In this document: in pieces, positions 6,601 through 7,090 of the stretch
Layout: each line of letters begins with the position of its first letter
Numbering within the stretch: position 1 is the first letter of the stretch
NCBI GenBank assembly: GCA_947175285.1
Contig: CAMWMM010000256.1
Span: forward strand, 1-7,090
Direction of reading: 5' to 3'
DNA length: 7,090 bases
Origin: an uncultured Lachnospiraceae bacterium
Lineage (GTDB): Bacteria; Bacillota_A; Clostridia; Lachnospirales; Lachnospiraceae
The notes under the pieces: generated by a model
Seen by the model: the letters and a program-made list of their open reading frames with translations, nothing else
Database searches by the model: none
Told to the model about the DNA's origin: nothing
Program-made: the position numbers and the translations under genes

Positions 6601-7090
6601 CAAGGCAACACGGACATATGCAGGCTGTAGGATATGATTTGTATTGTAAAATGCTGAATGAGGCGGTAAAAAATATAAAGGGTATTGCGACTATAGAAGA
6701 TTTCAATACGACAATTGATTTGGACGTGGATGCTTATATCCCGCCCTCCTATATCGTGAATGAAATACAGAAACTGGATATTTACAAACGGATTGCCGGT
6801 ATTGAAAACGACAGAGAATGCGATGACATGAAGGAAGAACTGCTTGACCGTTTCGGCGAAATTCCGAAATCTGTTGATAATCTGCTTCGGATTGCGCTTA
6901 TCAGAGTAAATGCGCACAGACTTTTTATGCCCGAAGTGAAAGGAAAAAATGAACTGCTTCAATTCCAGTTCCGTACGGATGCGGCGATAGCGGTAGAGAA
7001 TATCCCGCTGTTGGTGCAAAAGTATGACGGGAAACTGGTATTTGACCCGAAAGAACCTGCTTTTCGATATCGTTACAGAAAATGTGATTT
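3633..7090 (+). CDS. mfd: Transcription-repair coupling factor Mfd (3' end outside the window)
   Basis: Mfd is an ATP-driven DNA translocase that removes RNA polymerase stalled at lesions and recruits UvrA for nucleotide excision repair. The frame stays open for 1152 codons to the edge, and perhaps 20-30 residues are missing. In order: a UvrB-like N-terminal module (about 1-320; GQFSIRGGIIDIF at 169-181) without a functional ATPase site; a linker ending in eight lysines (486-493); the CarD-like RNA polymerase interaction domain (about 505-555; VGDYVVHESHGLGIY at 508-522); RecG-like translocase lobes with Walker A GDVGYGKT (657-664), DEEQ (758-761), TATPIPRT (784-791), TTIIETGLDI (897-906) and QLRGRVGRS (927-935); the TRG motif with Arg958 and Arg982 (E. 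coli Arg929 and Arg953); and the start of the C-terminal regulatory domain (about 1000 on). The ATG overlaps the pth stop; AAAGGAG (3613-3619) lies 13 nt upstream, a slightly long spacing. All translocase motifs are intact. Confidence 0.97.
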   Translation, partial: MRALLAPLQELGEYDEIKKMLGKDSASVALSGCVDSEKLHMVYGLGDGFRYKIIVTFDELKAKELYEDYKFYDRNVMIYPAKDLIFFQADIHGNQLIMQRMKVLRRLMEKRPVTVITTFDALMAPQVPLSVQQQNVISINKTSSIDENSLAMQLTSLGYEKNYQVEAPGQFSIRGGIIDIFDLTEENPYRIELWGEDVESIRSFDVLSQRSIEKLESVSIYPATEIALNEEELHAGIKAIEKEGKEYETKLRSEMKTEEAHRIHKQIEELKEQLLELGFSFNAVNLESYIRYFYPELSTFLEFFPREQSCIFVDEPIRVSEYAGAVEFEFRESMMHRVEKGYILPGQMDVLFRSEEVAAKLADRRVVALSMMDGKNPLFKTERKFDVQARSLPSYNNSFDALVKDLLRYKKNGYRVLLLSGSRTRAKRLAEDLREQGLASFYSEDPEREVQSGEVMTYYGRVLKGFEYPLLKFIVISESDIFGAQKKKKKKKKLYEGQKINDFSELKVGDYVVHESHGLGIYRGIEKVEVEKVTKDYIKIEYRDGGNLYILATGLDVIQKYASADAGTPKLNKLGTQEWNKTKTKVRSAVNEIAQDLVELYAHRQQKSGYRYGEDTVWQREFEEMFPYEETEDQLNAIADTKADMESSKIMDRLICGDVGYGKTEIAIRAAFKAVQEGKQVVYLVPTTILAQQHYNTFIQRMKDFPVRIELLSRFRTAAEQKKTVEEMRKGMVDIVIGTHRVLSDDVVFKDLGLLIIDEEQRFGVTHKEKIKKMKEDVDVLTLTATPIPRTLHMSLIGIRDMSVLEEGPNDRLPIQTFVCEYNEELVREAIVRELARKGQVYYVYNRVAHIADIAASIQNLVPEATVAFAHGQMKERELERIMYDFIAGEIDILVSTTIIETGLDITNVNTMIIHDSDNMGLSQLYQLRGRVGRSNRTAYAFLMYKRDKMLKEVAEKRLEAIREFTDLGSGFKIAMRDLEIRGAGNILGARQHGHMQAVGYDLYCKMLNEAVKNIKGIATIEDFNTTIDLDVDAYIPPSYIVNEIQKLDIYKRIAGIENDRECDDMKEELLDRFGEIPKSVDNLLRIALIRVNAHRLFMPEVKGKNELLQFQFRTDAAIAVENIPLLVQKYDGKLVFDPKEPAFRYRYRKCD

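Noticed and set aside
6507..7019. Open frame of 170 codons on the - strand inside mfd
   Set aside because: It is antisense to the TRG and C-terminal region of mfd, with a low-complexity, unrecognisable translation; it is a shadow frame.

Overview
The window reads as ordinary chromosomal DNA from a low-to-moderate GC, spore-forming-lineage Firmicute. A clostridial organism of the Lachnospiraceae type is the best guess. The evidence is the paired glgC/glgD (a Firmicutes arrangement), a SpoVG homologue, strong AGGAGG-type ribosome binding sites, and A/T-rich intergenic regions with sigma-A-like promoters. The genus cannot be fixed from the sequence alone. All genes lie on the + strand. I see no mobile element, CRISPR array, tRNA or rRNA.

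Layout: (i) 1-81 is an A/T-rich leader with an extended -10 promoter. (ii) 82-2471 holds glgC and glgD, overlapping by 4 nt; they encode the catalytic and the degenerate partner subunit of ADP-glucose pyrophosphorylase, the committed step of glycogen synthesis. (iii) 2472-2623 is an intergenic leader with several inverted repeats, a 12-bp palindrome and a possible 33-codon small ORF, and it runs into a very strong ribosome binding site. (iv) 2624-2896 is spoVG, followed by a strong, symmetrical intrinsic terminator at 2912-2943. (v) 2966-3023 is a sigma-A-like promoter with a perfect 11-bp inverted repeat at the predicted transcription start. (vi) 3043-7090 holds pth (peptidyl-tRNA hydrolase) and mfd (transcription-repair coupling factor), overlapping by 4 nt; mfd runs off the right edge with only its extreme C-terminus missing.

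There appear to be two transcription units. The first is glgC-glgD, perhaps reading through into spoVG because no terminator is evident between them. The second is pth-mfd. In Bacillus subtilis, spoVG, spoVC (pth) and mfd also lie close together, with glmU, prs and ctc between spoVG and pth and the small gene fin between pth and mfd. This window keeps the spoVG-pth-mfd core without those genes and has the glycogen pair next to it. I found no convincing new multi-gene system. The points most worth a second look are the spoVG leader (structure or small ORF), the hairpin at the pth start site and the motif losses in GlgD.
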